A DNA stretch of 64,000 bases from Paracoccus marcusii (GTDB taxonomy: Bacteria; Pseudomonadota; Alphaproteobacteria; Rhodobacterales; Rhodobacteraceae), in contig NZ_VDDD01000001.1 in assembly GCF_006151785.1 (NCBI RefSeq), positions 34,240 through 98,239 of the forward strand, in the 5' to 3' direction. The first letter of the stretch is position 1. The number at the start of each line of letters is the position of its first letter. This document shows positions 17,200-25,369 of this stretch, piece after piece. The translations under genes were made by a program, and so were the position numbers. The notes beneath the pieces were generated by a model. It ran no database searches and was not told the origin of the DNA. It saw only the letters and a list, made by a program, of their open reading frames with translations.

Positions 17200-18000
17200 T
17201 CACGCCGCGCGGTCCAGCAGGTCGCGCCGCAACGCGCGCAGATCGGCCGCCATGGTCGCCGCGGGCTTTGGGCCGAACCATTCCAGCGACGCACCCATCC
17301 CCGTCGGCACCACGCGCAGGAACGCCGCATAATCGACGGCACCCGTCAGCAGCGGGCACATGCCGTCCCGGCTGCCGCGCGGATCGTGGACGTTGTCCGG
17401 GTGAAAGACCGACAGGCGGTCGCGCGCGGTCACGGATTTCAGGTGCAGGTGATCGACATGTTCGCGCAGCGCCGTGAATGCAGGCACGGGGTCGACCCCC
17501 GACTCCCACACATGCAGCACGTCGAAGTTCACGCCGACCGCGGGATGGTCCAGCGTATCCAGCAGGTCCAAGGTCGCGGGCAGGCTGTCGGCCAGGGTCT
17601 GCGGATGCGTCTCGACCGCGATGCGCAGGCCGCGGTCATGGGCCATGTCGGCCGTCGTGCCCAGGTCGCGCAGGATCGCGCGGCGCTGGTCCGCCCCCGC
17701 TTGATCGCGCCCCACGCCTCCCGCGAACAGCCGCAGCCGTGGCGCGCCCCAGGTCCGGGTCAGGTCCAGCAGGTCGGCCGCGTCGGCGCGGCTGAAACAG
17801 GCAGTGCCCAGGGGCAGATAGCCCGCCAGCATCGGCACCGGGGGACGCTGCGGCAGGTCACGCCATTCGACGGCCAACGTGCGGGCATGCGGGGCCCAGA
17901 TCTCCAGCCCGTCGAACCCCTCGCGGCCGACATAGCGGGCCAAGTCGCGGGCGGTCACGTCCAAGTGGCGGAAGGCCACGGAACAGGCATTGATCCTCAT
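17200..18000 (-). CDS. asbF: 3-dehydroshikimate dehydratase, petrobactin-type (AsbF-like)
   Basis: A 266-residue TIM-barrel protein of the sugar-phosphate isomerase/epimerase fold. AsbF converts 3-dehydroshikimate to 3,4-dihydroxybenzoate, the catechol of petrobactin. The blocks GFDGLEIWAPHA, RLRLFAG, ETHPQTLADSLPATLDLL, DVLHVWESGVDP and SLEWFG match Bacillus AsbF as I know it, including the metal-binding Glu/His/Asp positions. The ATG at 18000 overlaps the stop of the AsbD-AsbE fusion by four bases, giving translational coupling. Position as the last gene of an asbABCDEF-ordered locus strengthens the call. A generic sugar isomerase is the alternative but is much less likely. Confidence 0.87.
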   Translation of the reverse strand: MRINACSVAFRHLDVTARDLARYVGREGFDGLEIWAPHARTLAVEWRDLPQRPPVPMLAGYLPLGTACFSRADAADLLDLTRTWGAPRLRLFAGGVGRDQAGADQRRAILRDLGTTADMAHDRGLRIAVETHPQTLADSLPATLDLLDTLDHPAVGVNFDVLHVWESGVDPVPAFTALREHVDHLHLKSVTARDRLSVFHPDNVHDPRGSRDGMCPLLTGAVDYAAFLRVVPTGMGASLEWFGPKPAATMAADLRALRRDLLDRAA

Positions 18001-19229
18001 GCGCGCGCCCCCTGCCAGCGGTCGAACCACTGGCCCACGGTGGCCTTGATGCCCCGTTCCAGCATGGTCAGCCGGTCCAGATCGGCCAGCACCTGCAGCA
18101 GATCGTCGCCGTCGCCGCCGCGGGCAAAGGCCACCGCGCGCAGATGGGCCGCGTTCAGCCCGCCATGCAGCGCCGCGATCCGGTTGCAGCATTCCTCGAA
18201 CGCGTCGTGATCGGCGCCCTCGATGTCGCCGAAGATCGCCAGCGCGTGCTCATAGGCGTATTTGCGGATTGCAATGACTGGCAGTTCGCGCAGCGCGGGT
18301 TCCAGATCGGCGCGCGGCAGGTCGGCGACATGGGCCTGCACGATGCGGCGGATCGCGTCGATCAGCGGCACGGCCTGCGCGTCGAAGGTCGCGTGGTGCA
18401 TCGCGGCGATGGTGGCGTCGTCCGCGGGATGCGCGTCCGCATTGTCGAAGGCAAAGCCACCGGCCACGGTCGGCGCCAGGAATGCCGCCCGCAGGTCGCG
18501 GGCGGGCAGCGGCCCCTCCCACCGGAAATCCGGGTCGCGCATCAGCCAGGTGTCGGGGTCCGCCGTGGGCTCCAGCAGAGCATAGTGGGGAAAGCTGGCC
18601 TGGGCGAACTTGTTGTCGCGCTGCGGCAGCAGCGCCATGTCGACCATCGGCATGACGTAGCGGCCGGGCCGCCAATCGGCCAGCAGCGCGTGCAGGTGGT
18701 CCAGGTTCCGCGCGCCCGGCGCGGCATCCTCATGCCAACGCGTCACCTGCAGGCCGAACAGGCGACCAGCCCAATGCAGATAGAAGCCGTGATCGATCCC
18801 CGGCGCGTGATAGGACAGGCGCATCCTGTCGTCGACGATCACCTGCCCGTCCCACAGGCCCAGATACAGCGGGCGGTGGTCGATCCCGCCGCGGTCCTTC
18901 AGCGCCTGGCACAGGCAGCTGACGACGCAATGGACCTTGATGTCGACAGGTTCATCGGGCGCGGGGGTCACGCCCGCCAGCGCCATCGAAAGCGCCTGCA
19001 CGGTCATTCCGGGGGCGCGGTCGAACGTATCCTCGGCCATGGTGATGCCCGCCTCGTCCAGGTGCAGCATCAGCGTCATCAGGGCGACCGAATCCAGGCC
19101 CAGGTCATGGCCAACCCGCGCGTCGGGACCAAAGGCCGCCATGCGCGGGCAAGCCATAGGACCGGCCAGGATCGCGCGGATGCGGTCCTGCATGTCCTGT
19201 GGGGCGGGGATGGGGCGGGGGTCGGTCAT
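17997..19229 (-). CDS. Fusion of acyl carrier domain (AsbD-like) and AsbE-like DUF6005 protein
   Basis: In petrobactin synthesis AsbD is the carrier that receives 3,4-dihydroxybenzoate from AsbC, and AsbE transfers it to the polyamine. Here both are in one 410-residue chain. Residues 1-83 form a carrier domain whose phosphopantetheine site is Ser47 in GLDSVALM. From about residue 88 (IKVHCVVSCLCQAL) the sequence is AsbE/DUF6005, with PLYLGLWDG and DNKFAQASFPHYALLEP. The lengths match separate AsbD (about 90) and AsbE (about 327) added together. The start ATG overlaps the upstream stop by four bases, as does the downstream asbF start. Confidence 0.83.
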   Translation of the reverse strand: MTDPRPIPAPQDMQDRIRAILAGPMACPRMAAFGPDARVGHDLGLDSVALMTLMLHLDEAGITMAEDTFDRAPGMTVQALSMALAGVTPAPDEPVDIKVHCVVSCLCQALKDRGGIDHRPLYLGLWDGQVIVDDRMRLSYHAPGIDHGFYLHWAGRLFGLQVTRWHEDAAPGARNLDHLHALLADWRPGRYVMPMVDMALLPQRDNKFAQASFPHYALLEPTADPDTWLMRDPDFRWEGPLPARDLRAAFLAPTVAGGFAFDNADAHPADDATIAAMHHATFDAQAVPLIDAIRRIVQAHVADLPRADLEPALRELPVIAIRKYAYEHALAIFGDIEGADHDAFEECCNRIAALHGGLNAAHLRAVAFARGGDGDDLLQVLADLDRLTMLERGIKATVGQWFDRWQGARA

Positions 19230-21961
19230 GCGGGGGCCTCCGACAGGGTTTCGGCCAGGGCGCGGCGGGCGATCTTGCCGTTCGCGCCACGCGGCAGGGC
19301 GGGCAGGCGGACCAGACGCACCGGCCGCTGGCGCGGCGACAGCAGGGCCGCCAGATGGGCATCCAGCCGCGCCTCGGCGATGTCGCCGGAATAGGCAAGT
19401 GCCGGGCGCTGATGCGCGACGGGGTCCGGGACGGCGAATGCCACCGCGTCGGTGATGCCCGGCAGGCTCAGGGCCGCGGCCTCGATATGGGCGGGATAGA
19501 CGTTCAGGCCCGCGACATCGATCACCTCGGCCTGGCGCCCGGCAAAGATCAGGTGGCCGCGGGCGTCGATCACGCCCAGATCGCCGGTCTGCACCGTCGC
19601 GCCTGCGGCATGGACGGAGACGGGGCCGGGTGCGTCCCGTCCGGCCTGCAGGCGGACATGCGGCAGGGGCAGGCCCATATCCTCGGGCCGGTCGGGGTTC
19701 TGGGCGATGGCCAGGCATCCCGCCTCGGAACAGCCGTACTGCTGGAACAAGTGGCGCGCCGCGCAGCGGATCGCGTCAAACCACGGCTGCGGCAGCACCG
19801 TCCCCGACGACATCACCGCGTGCAGCCCCTGCGCCCCGGCCAACCGCGCCAGCACATGCAGCAGCGGCGGTGCGGCATAGATCAGCGGATCGCGGAACTG
19901 GGCCAGCTGGCGCAGGATGGCGCGCGGGTTGGCGTGGTCCAGCACCACCGGAGCATGTCCCCGTGCCTGTCCGACCAGCACCCCGGCGATCAGTCCATAG
20001 GAATGGGTGATCGGGGCCGCGATCACCGGCGTCATCCCGGCCGCCTGCGGAAAGGCCTGCAGATAGGCGTCGATCTCGGTCTGGATGGCGGCCCAGCTGC
20101 GGGCGATGATCTTGGGTGCGCCGGTGGTGCCCGAACTGGTCTGGATCAGCACCCCACCCGGCGCATGCGGCGCGTCCTGTCCCAACCCCTGCAGACCCGT
20201 ATCGGTCATCATCAGGTCGCAGCCCGCCCGCCTTGCCAGATCGCGCGCCTGATCGGGGGGCGTTTCCGGGTGGATCGGATGACAGGACGCGCCCGCATCC
20301 CGCAGGCGCAGGATCTGTGTCAGGCAGGCCGCGCGGTCAGTCATCAACAGTGCGATGCGCGTGCGGTCGGGGTCGCGGCCGGCCAGCAGGTCGGGGGCGT
20401 CCGGGCCGAACGGATCGAACAGCGTGTCGTTCAGGTGGAACAGGCGGGTCATGGCGGGCTCCTTCAGCGGGTTCGGCGCAGGGTGGGTTTCGGTGCGGCC
20501 CAGCAGCCCCGCGGCCAGGCTCTCCGCCGGAACCGTCGCGGCGTCGGTGCACAGGCTGGGAGCATGGGGCAGGGCGGCGCGGGCCAGCCGCCAGAAGATC
20601 GCTTCGGACAGATGGCCGGTGCGGTGCAGCAGATCCGCCAGATCCGACAGCACGTGGGTAACCAGACAGTCGGCCACCAGATCGCGCAGGTCGGTGGCCC
20701 GGCCCATGCGGTGATAGGTGCCGTCCGGTGCCCCCGCCATCGCCGGTTCGATGGCCGCAAGGTCCGGGGCGGGCAGGCTCAGCCGGTCCGGCAGGTACTC
20801 CAGGCTTTCGCTGAAATCGCGGGCCACCAGCCCGGTCGGCCAGCCGCCGTCATGGGTCATCAGCAGGTTCTGGCCATGCGCCTCCAGCGCGATCCCGTGA
20901 TGGGTCATCAGGCGCCAGACGGGCTGCAGGATCGTCAGCAGCCGCGCGGTCCACGCCTGGGTGCCATGCGCGGCCAGCCAGGGCGCGATCAGTGCGCGCC
21001 CGTCCGGCTGGGTCAGCGACAGGGCCGACAGGGGCATGGCACCTGGGGGCGGGGGGCTGCGCCGGATCGCAGCCAGCCTGCCGCCCAGCAGCTTGCGTGC
21101 GACGATGGCCGCGCCATGTTCCGGGAGGATCGTCAGCCCGGCCAGGTGCCGATCGGACGCCACCACGCGTTCCAGCCAGTCCGATATGGCCGGCGCCACC
21201 GCCACCGACCACGGCATCAGGTCGCGGACCGAGGAGGTCACCCCCACGCCAAGCGACAGCTTCAGGTGATCGCCCCCGTCGCAGGCGGCCAATGTCCGCA
21301 GCGACGCCGTGGCCTGCATCCGCGGCCCCTCCGCCGGCAGCACCTTCAAGGCCCCGCGCGCCATCAGCGCCTGCACCGCCGGGTCACGTTGCAGGCGCCG
21401 CCACTGCCACGGGTGGACCGGGATGGCCCCCGGCGGCGCCCAGCCCTGCGCGGGGTCCGTTCCTGCACGCGTCACGATTGCGGGGTCGACCGACAGCCAG
21501 ACCGGCACGATGGTCCTGCCGCCTTCGGGGCCGAAGGCGGCATTGTCAGTGTCCGAAAACCCGGCGCGGGACTTGAAGCCGGGATGATACGGATGCCCCT
21601 CGATCAGGCTCGCCTCCAGCGCCGGGCCGGTCAGCGACAGGCGGTTGTCGCGAACCGGCCCCGCCGCGCGCAGGAAATGCGCGCTGCGCCGCATGGCGGT
21701 CATCAGCGCCGCGGGATCGTGGCCGGCCCTGGCCAGCGCGCGTTCCAGGTCGTCCGGTTTCAGCAATCCGCCGGTGGCATCGCGCGGGTCGTCCAACAGC
21801 CTGACACGGCCGCTGGCCTGCAGGCGATATGGCGCCTGGATGGCCAGGCCGTCCACCGTCCAGCCGCCCTGCGCCGGGCGCAGGATGCGTTCGAACGCCA
21901 GAGCCTCTATCGTCTGGCGCAGGGCGCGGGTCTCAGGCGACATCGGACAGCATCCCGGCAT
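19226..21961 (-). CDS. Fusion of NIS siderophore synthetase (AsbB-like) and 3,4-dihydroxybenzoate-AMP ligase (AsbC-like)
   Basis: A 911-residue two-part protein. Residues 1-503 are an IucA/IucC-type NRPS-independent siderophore synthetase, with the ATP-binding motif GHPYHPGFKSRAG (122-134) and the later ALEAHGQNLLM. Such enzymes join citrate to an amine through an acyl adenylate. Residues 504-911 are an ANL adenylating enzyme with SSGTTGAPK (609-617), QYGCSEAG and the C-terminal NGKIARRAL Lys, corresponding to AsbC, which loads 3,4-dihydroxybenzoate onto AsbD. The reading frame crosses the junction with no stop. An internal ATG at 20452 has a strong Shine-Dalgarno. The start could also be 21943 (MSPETR). 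Confidence 0.83.
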   Translation of the reverse strand: MPGCCPMSPETRALRQTIEALAFERILRPAQGGWTVDGLAIQAPYRLQASGRVRLLDDPRDATGGLLKPDDLERALARAGHDPAALMTAMRRSAHFLRAAGPVRDNRLSLTGPALEASLIEGHPYHPGFKSRAGFSDTDNAAFGPEGGRTIVPVWLSVDPAIVTRAGTDPAQGWAPPGAIPVHPWQWRRLQRDPAVQALMARGALKVLPAEGPRMQATASLRTLAACDGGDHLKLSLGVGVTSSVRDLMPWSVAVAPAISDWLERVVASDRHLAGLTILPEHGAAIVARKLLGGRLAAIRRSPPPPGAMPLSALSLTQPDGRALIAPWLAAHGTQAWTARLLTILQPVWRLMTHHGIALEAHGQNLLMTHDGGWPTGLVARDFSESLEYLPDRLSLPAPDLAAIEPAMAGAPDGTYHRMGRATDLRDLVADCLVTHVLSDLADLLHRTGHLSEAIFWRLARAALPHAPSLCTDAATVPAESLAAGLLGRTETHPAPNPLKEPAMTRLFHLNDTLFDPFGPDAPDLLAGRDPDRTRIALLMTDRAACLTQILRLRDAGASCHPIHPETPPDQARDLARRAGCDLMMTDTGLQGLGQDAPHAPGGVLIQTSSGTTGAPKIIARSWAAIQTEIDAYLQAFPQAAGMTPVIAAPITHSYGLIAGVLVGQARGHAPVVLDHANPRAILRQLAQFRDPLIYAAPPLLHVLARLAGAQGLHAVMSSGTVLPQPWFDAIRCAARHLFQQYGCSEAGCLAIAQNPDRPEDMGLPLPHVRLQAGRDAPGPVSVHAAGATVQTGDLGVIDARGHLIFAGRQAEVIDVAGLNVYPAHIEAAALSLPGITDAVAFAVPDPVAHQRPALAYSGDIAEARLDAHLAALLSPRQRPVRLVRLPALPRGANGKIARRALAETLSEAPA
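20450..20464 (-). promoter_or_regulatory. Internal Shine-Dalgarno and ATG at the start of the AsbC-like half
   Basis: AAGGAG (20464-20459) lies six bases upstream of an in-frame ATG (20452-20450), exactly where a free AsbC protein of 408 residues would begin. This suggests that a stand-alone AsbC-like product may be made as well as the fusion, and that the fusion arose by loss of a stop codon. Direct observation of the motif; the second product is inference. Confidence 0.6.
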
Positions 21962-23633
21962 GGGCCAGCGCGGGCAGGGGGTTCGGCACGCGGATCATCG
22001 GTGCGCGTTCCCCGGGGATCAGCAGTTCGTCCACACCGCCCAGCTGGGTCAGCAGATTGCCCTTGGCGGGCAGATGCGGCTGCGTCAGCCAGCGGCGGGC
22101 CAAGGCACCGCCATGACCCGGCAGGCGGGTCAGACCGCCAAGATGGGCTGCCAGCGCGGATAGCGCCCGCCGCTCTGGCCAGATTCCGTCCAGCGCCATG
22201 CGGTGGACCACGCCAAACACCTGGTTCACGATCAGCGAATAGGTCAGGGCGTCCTCTGCCTCGGCGCGCGGATAGACCAGGTTGGGAATGGCGCGCAACG
22301 CGGCGCAGGCCATGTCGTCGGCCACATAGAAGCCCTGGTTGTCGCGGATGTCGCAGCGGCGCGGCAGACCTTGGGACAGGTCCAGCAGGGCGTTCTGCTG
22401 ATGTGCCTCGACCGCGATGCCGGTGGCGTCATACAGGCGTAGCAGGGGGGCGACGGTGCAGTCCAGATAGGCGTCGAACCATGCCGCCGGGTCGTGTCCC
22501 GCCATGACCTGCGTCAGCATCGACGGCCGTCCCGGCAGGGGTTCGGCGACCAGGCCCGCGACCTGCATCACCTGCCCCCCGCGTCCCCCGCGCCAAGGGT
22601 TGCGGCGCAGGATCACCTCCAGCCCGGATTCGGCGCGACCGGGCAGGGCCAGGGTCAGCCAATGCGGGTCATCGATCAACCGCAGCCGCCCGAACCGCCC
22701 CTGCAGCGCGCCGATGCGGGCCGACATCGCCGCGCCCGCCAGCAGTTCGTGACGCTTGTTCACGCGCTGCGAGTTGGTGATGGTGACCGGCAGCGACACC
22801 TTGACCTGCCACGGGCTGTCGCCGCGCCACAACGTCCGCACCGAGGATGTCGCCCACCATGCCGGTCCCACCGGTCCCAGCTCGCGGATGGCACCCTGCG
22901 ACAGCAGCGCGGCAACGGCCGGATCGCGGCGGGCGCGGTCCCAGGTCAGCGGATGCGCGGGCAGCAGGATGCGTCCGGGACCGGGGTCCAGATCCATGCC
23001 CGGCAGATCGCGCACACGGTCAGGGTCGGTGCCTGCGATCAGGTCTTTGCGGACCGACAGGCCGACAAGGTGCAACGCGCCGCACCAGTCCGGGGTCATC
23101 GCGCGTTCCTCGGGCAGGGACATGCCGGACAACGCCTTGGGGCAGGGATGCATCCAGTGGCCAAAGATCACCGCCTGTTCGGCGGTCAACCAGTCGGGTG
23201 CGGGGTGCGGCCGCGCCAGGCGCTGTCCGCAGATCGTGGCGATCCGATGACGGCTGGCCTGCACGCGACGGGCCAAGGCGGCGCCTGCAGGTCCGTGATC
23301 GCCTGTCAGTCGGTCCAGGATCAACGACAGCGCCAGGGTCGGGTCGATGGGGCGCGATCCGTCCGGCCCGTGCCGGATCAGCCCGCGGATGCGCGGCAGG
23401 CCCGATGCCATCGGCGCATCGGTCAAGACCTCTAGCCAGCCGCCGGCGACCGGGACCAGATCGCACCCGCCGCCCACCTCGCGCCTGTCGCAGATCAGAA
23501 GGGCGCGCAGGCTGGCCAGATCGGCGATGCCCTGCGCGTCGGACGTAGGGCAAGGATCGTGCGGGGTGCCGGCCCCCGGACCCGCTTGTTCAGGTTGACG
23601 GACAGCCAACAGGCAAGGGTCGGAAAAGGTCAT
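21933..23633 (-). CDS. asbA: NIS siderophore synthetase (AsbA-like, IucA/IucC family)
   Basis: A 566-residue IucA/IucC-family synthetase, first gene of the petrobactin-type locus, expected by position to condense citrate with spermidine. The family ATP-binding block appears as GHWMHPCPK (159-167), followed by KVSLPVTITNSQR and the C-terminal AVEAHQQNALLDL with the FerA/FhuF-like segment after it. The last 11-29 bases overlap the next gene, depending on which start that gene uses. Assignment to AsbA rather than AsbB rests mainly on gene order. An AT-rich promoter candidate lies 60-90 bases upstream. Confidence 0.83.
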   Translation of the reverse strand: MTFSDPCLLAVRQPEQAGPGAGTPHDPCPTSDAQGIADLASLRALLICDRREVGGGCDLVPVAGGWLEVLTDAPMASGLPRIRGLIRHGPDGSRPIDPTLALSLILDRLTGDHGPAGAALARRVQASRHRIATICGQRLARPHPAPDWLTAEQAVIFGHWMHPCPKALSGMSLPEERAMTPDWCGALHLVGLSVRKDLIAGTDPDRVRDLPGMDLDPGPGRILLPAHPLTWDRARRDPAVAALLSQGAIRELGPVGPAWWATSSVRTLWRGDSPWQVKVSLPVTITNSQRVNKRHELLAGAAMSARIGALQGRFGRLRLIDDPHWLTLALPGRAESGLEVILRRNPWRGGRGGQVMQVAGLVAEPLPGRPSMLTQVMAGHDPAAWFDAYLDCTVAPLLRLYDATGIAVEAHQQNALLDLSQGLPRRCDIRDNQGFYVADDMACAALRAIPNLVYPRAEAEDALTYSLIVNQVFGVVHRMALDGIWPERRALSALAAHLGGLTRLPGHGGALARRWLTQPHLPAKGNLLTQLGGVDELLIPGERAPMIRVPNPLPALAHAGMLSDVA

Positions 23634-23696
23634 CTGCGCCTCGGAGTGCGGCCATGGGCCGTGGGATCACGAGGCTGGCAGATGCTGGCAAGGCGT

Positions 23697-23725
23697 GGGT
23701 TATTATTGTTTATTATTTATGTCAA
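23697..23725 (-). promoter_or_regulatory. Promoter candidate of the asb-like operon in an AT-rich island
   Basis: On the minus strand a perfect TTGACA (23725-23720) is followed by repeated ATAATAA-like sequence, with TAATAA (23705-23700) and TAACCC (23702-23697) as possible -10 elements. The tract 23697-23735 is far more AT-rich than its surroundings. Iron-dependent repression would be expected here, but no canonical Fur, Irr or RirA palindrome is recognisable. Confidence 0.5.
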
Positions 23726-23761
23726 GTATATCCCATGAACGTGTAGGTACCGCCGCATCCG

Positions 23762-24100
23762 CTACCACAGGTCGACTGTCGGGGTACTGTCGGCCGCCGG
23801 CGCCATCCCGCCAAGGCGAACGGCCTGCGCCCGCAGATCCAGGCCAGCCGCGGCTTGGCCTGGGTTGCAGGGCTGCCCCGGCGGGGTCTGCTGCGCCAGC
23901 ACGCCCAGAAACCGCGACAGCCCCTCGACCTCCTGACGCAGCAGGTCGGCGGCCTGCAGCGACTGGGCCGCCGCATCGGTCACCTGCAGCATCGCGCCCA
24001 AGGCGGCATCGATCCGCCCCAGGCCTTGGGCGATGCGATGCGCCTCGGCGGCGGCGCGATGCAGGGTCGCGTTCAGGCAAGGATCGGGCGTCGCCGTCAT
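23762..24100 (-). CDS. Small chemotaxis-operon protein, CheT/CheZ-like phosphatase candidate
   Basis: A 112-residue mainly helical protein at the end of the chemotaxis operon; its ATG overlaps the cheY stop by four bases. The helix containing LQAADLLRQEVEGL has Asp52 and Gln56 in the DxxxQ spacing that CheZ uses for CheY-P hydrolysis, and resembles the LQ-x-x-D-x-x-RQ motif of the small CheT protein of rhizobia. The last 40 residues are low-complexity Pro/Ala-rich. The coupling to cheY fits a phosphatase role, but overall similarity cannot be judged by eye. The gene itself is well supported; its function is inferred. Confidence 0.6.
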   Translation of the reverse strand: MTATPDPCLNATLHRAAAEAHRIAQGLGRIDAALGAMLQVTDAAAQSLQAADLLRQEVEGLSRFLGVLAQQTPPGQPCNPGQAAAGLDLRAQAVRLGGMAPAADSTPTVDLW

Positions 24101-24486
24101 TGCAGCTTGCCCGTCACCGATTCGATGCAGCGCAGCAACGCCTCCTTGGTGAAGGGCTTGGCGATGAAGTTGTTCATGCCGGCGCGCTGGCCCCGCTCGA
24201 TCATCTCGCGCGTGGCGGTGCCGGTGATCAGGATGAAACCGATGCGCTGGGTGCTGGGATTCTGACGCAGCGCCTCCAGCAGGCCAAGGCCGTCCATTCC
24301 GGGCATGTTGTAATCCGAAATGACCAGATGAACCGGAGCCGCGGCCAGCCTGCGGAACGCCGTCTCTCCGTTCGCCTCGTACTGGACGTTGACCAGGCCG
24401 GCCCAGTCCAGCGCCTGTTCGATCAGCGATCGGCTGATGGTCATGTCGTCCACCACCATCACATGAAGGTTCGATTTCAGTGCCAT
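24097..24486 (-). CDS. cheY: Chemotaxis response regulator CheY
   Basis: A 129-residue single-domain receiver, the expected output of CheA signalling to the flagellar motor. It has the acidic pair Asp13-Asp14, phosphoacceptor Asp58 in HLVISDYNMPGMDG, the switch Thr in LITGTA and the Lys in FIAKPF. The start at 24486 (MALKSN) follows AAGGGA; a longer open frame upstream overlaps cheR and is rejected. It is 10 bp downstream of cheR and coupled by ATGA to the small CheT-like gene. Confidence 0.92.
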   Translation of the reverse strand: MALKSNLHVMVVDDMTISRSLIEQALDWAGLVNVQYEANGETAFRRLAAAPVHLVISDYNMPGMDGLGLLEALRQNPSTQRIGFILITGTATREMIERGQRAGMNNFIAKPFTKEALLRCIESVTGKLQ

Positions 24487-24496
24487 GTTGTCCCTT

Positions 24497-25369
24497 TCAC
24501 GTCTTGGCAGAGGCCGGCGTCGCATTGCGCCGGTATTGGGTTGTGCCTGTTGCGGCGAACAGGCCCGCGGCCGGGCCGTCCAGCCGTTCCGAATGACCGA
24601 TGAACAGCGCGCCGCCCTCGTTCAGGGCGCCACCGAAGCGCAGCCACAGGCGCTGGCGCGCGGCACTGTCGAAATAGATCGCGGTGTTGCGGCAGAAGAT
24701 CACGTCGAACTTGCCGGAAAATGGCCAGTCGTCATGCAGGTTCAGTTCGCCGAACCGCATGATGCGCCGGACTTCAGGTTTGGCCTCGAAGCCCGCGGCA
24801 TGGGGCTGGAAGTACCGCTTGACCTGCGCAGGCGGGACCGGGGCCAGCGCATCGGCTGCAAAGCGGCCCTGCTGGGCGCGGTCCACCATCTCGGGGTCGA
24901 TGTCGGTGGCCAGGATCAGAACGTCATGCTGCGCCGCATCGGGAAACGCGTCCAGCAGCGTCACGGCCATCGAATAGGGTTCCTCGCCCGAGGAGGAGGC
25001 CGCGGACCACAGCCGCAGCCGCCGTCCGGCGCGGGCCTGGGCGATCAGCGGGGGCAGGACCTCATGCGCCAAGGCCTGGAAATGGTGACCCTCGCGGAAG
25101 AAGGCCGTGACGTTCGTCGTGATGGCCGACAGCAGGTGGCGGCGTTCCTGTGGACCTTCAGGCCCTTCCAGACGGTCGCAATAAGCACCGTAATCGGGCA
25201 GCGTCAGGACCCGCAGGCGGCGGTTCAAGCGCGCCATCAGCAGGCTGCGTTTGGACTCCGACAGGATGATGCCGCTGTCCTGATGCACGATCGCGGCAAT
25301 CTTGCGGAATTGTCCATCGGTCAGGACCGGCCCCGCTGGTGTGGGGGCCGAAAGGGGTGCCGTTCTCAC
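24497..25369 (-). CDS. cheR: Chemotaxis protein methyltransferase CheR
   Basis: CheR uses SAM to methylate glutamates of chemoreceptors during adaptation. The 290-residue protein has an N-terminal helical domain (GIILSESKRSLLMARLNRRLR) and the methyltransferase domain with TNVTAFFREGHHF, SAASSSGEEPYSMA and FDVIFCRNTAIYF, all diagnostic. No C-terminal pentapeptide-binding or TPR extension is seen. Its start overlaps the cheW stop by four bases. Confidence 0.95.
   Translation of the reverse strand: MRTAPLSAPTPAGPVLTDGQFRKIAAIVHQDSGIILSESKRSLLMARLNRRLRVLTLPDYGAYCDRLEGPEGPQERRHLLSAITTNVTAFFREGHHFQALAHEVLPPLIAQARAGRRLRLWSAASSSGEEPYSMAVTLLDAFPDAAQHDVLILATDIDPEMVDRAQQGRFAADALAPVPPAQVKRYFQPHAAGFEAKPEVRRIMRFGELNLHDDWPFSGKFDVIFCRNTAIYFDSAARQRLWLRFGGALNEGGALFIGHSERLDGPAAGLFAATGTTQYRRNATPASAKT

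Noticed and set aside
19199..22507. Very long open frame on the plus strand, antisense to the asb-like genes
   Set aside because: Antisense frame kept open by GC-rich codon bias; no recognisable domain, Arg/Gln/Gly-rich composition, and the minus strand encodes clear enzymes.
23697..23745. Classical Fur box ahead of the siderophore operon
   Set aside because: AT-rich and suggestive, but no 19-bp inverted repeat of the Fur, Irr or RirA type could be aligned.
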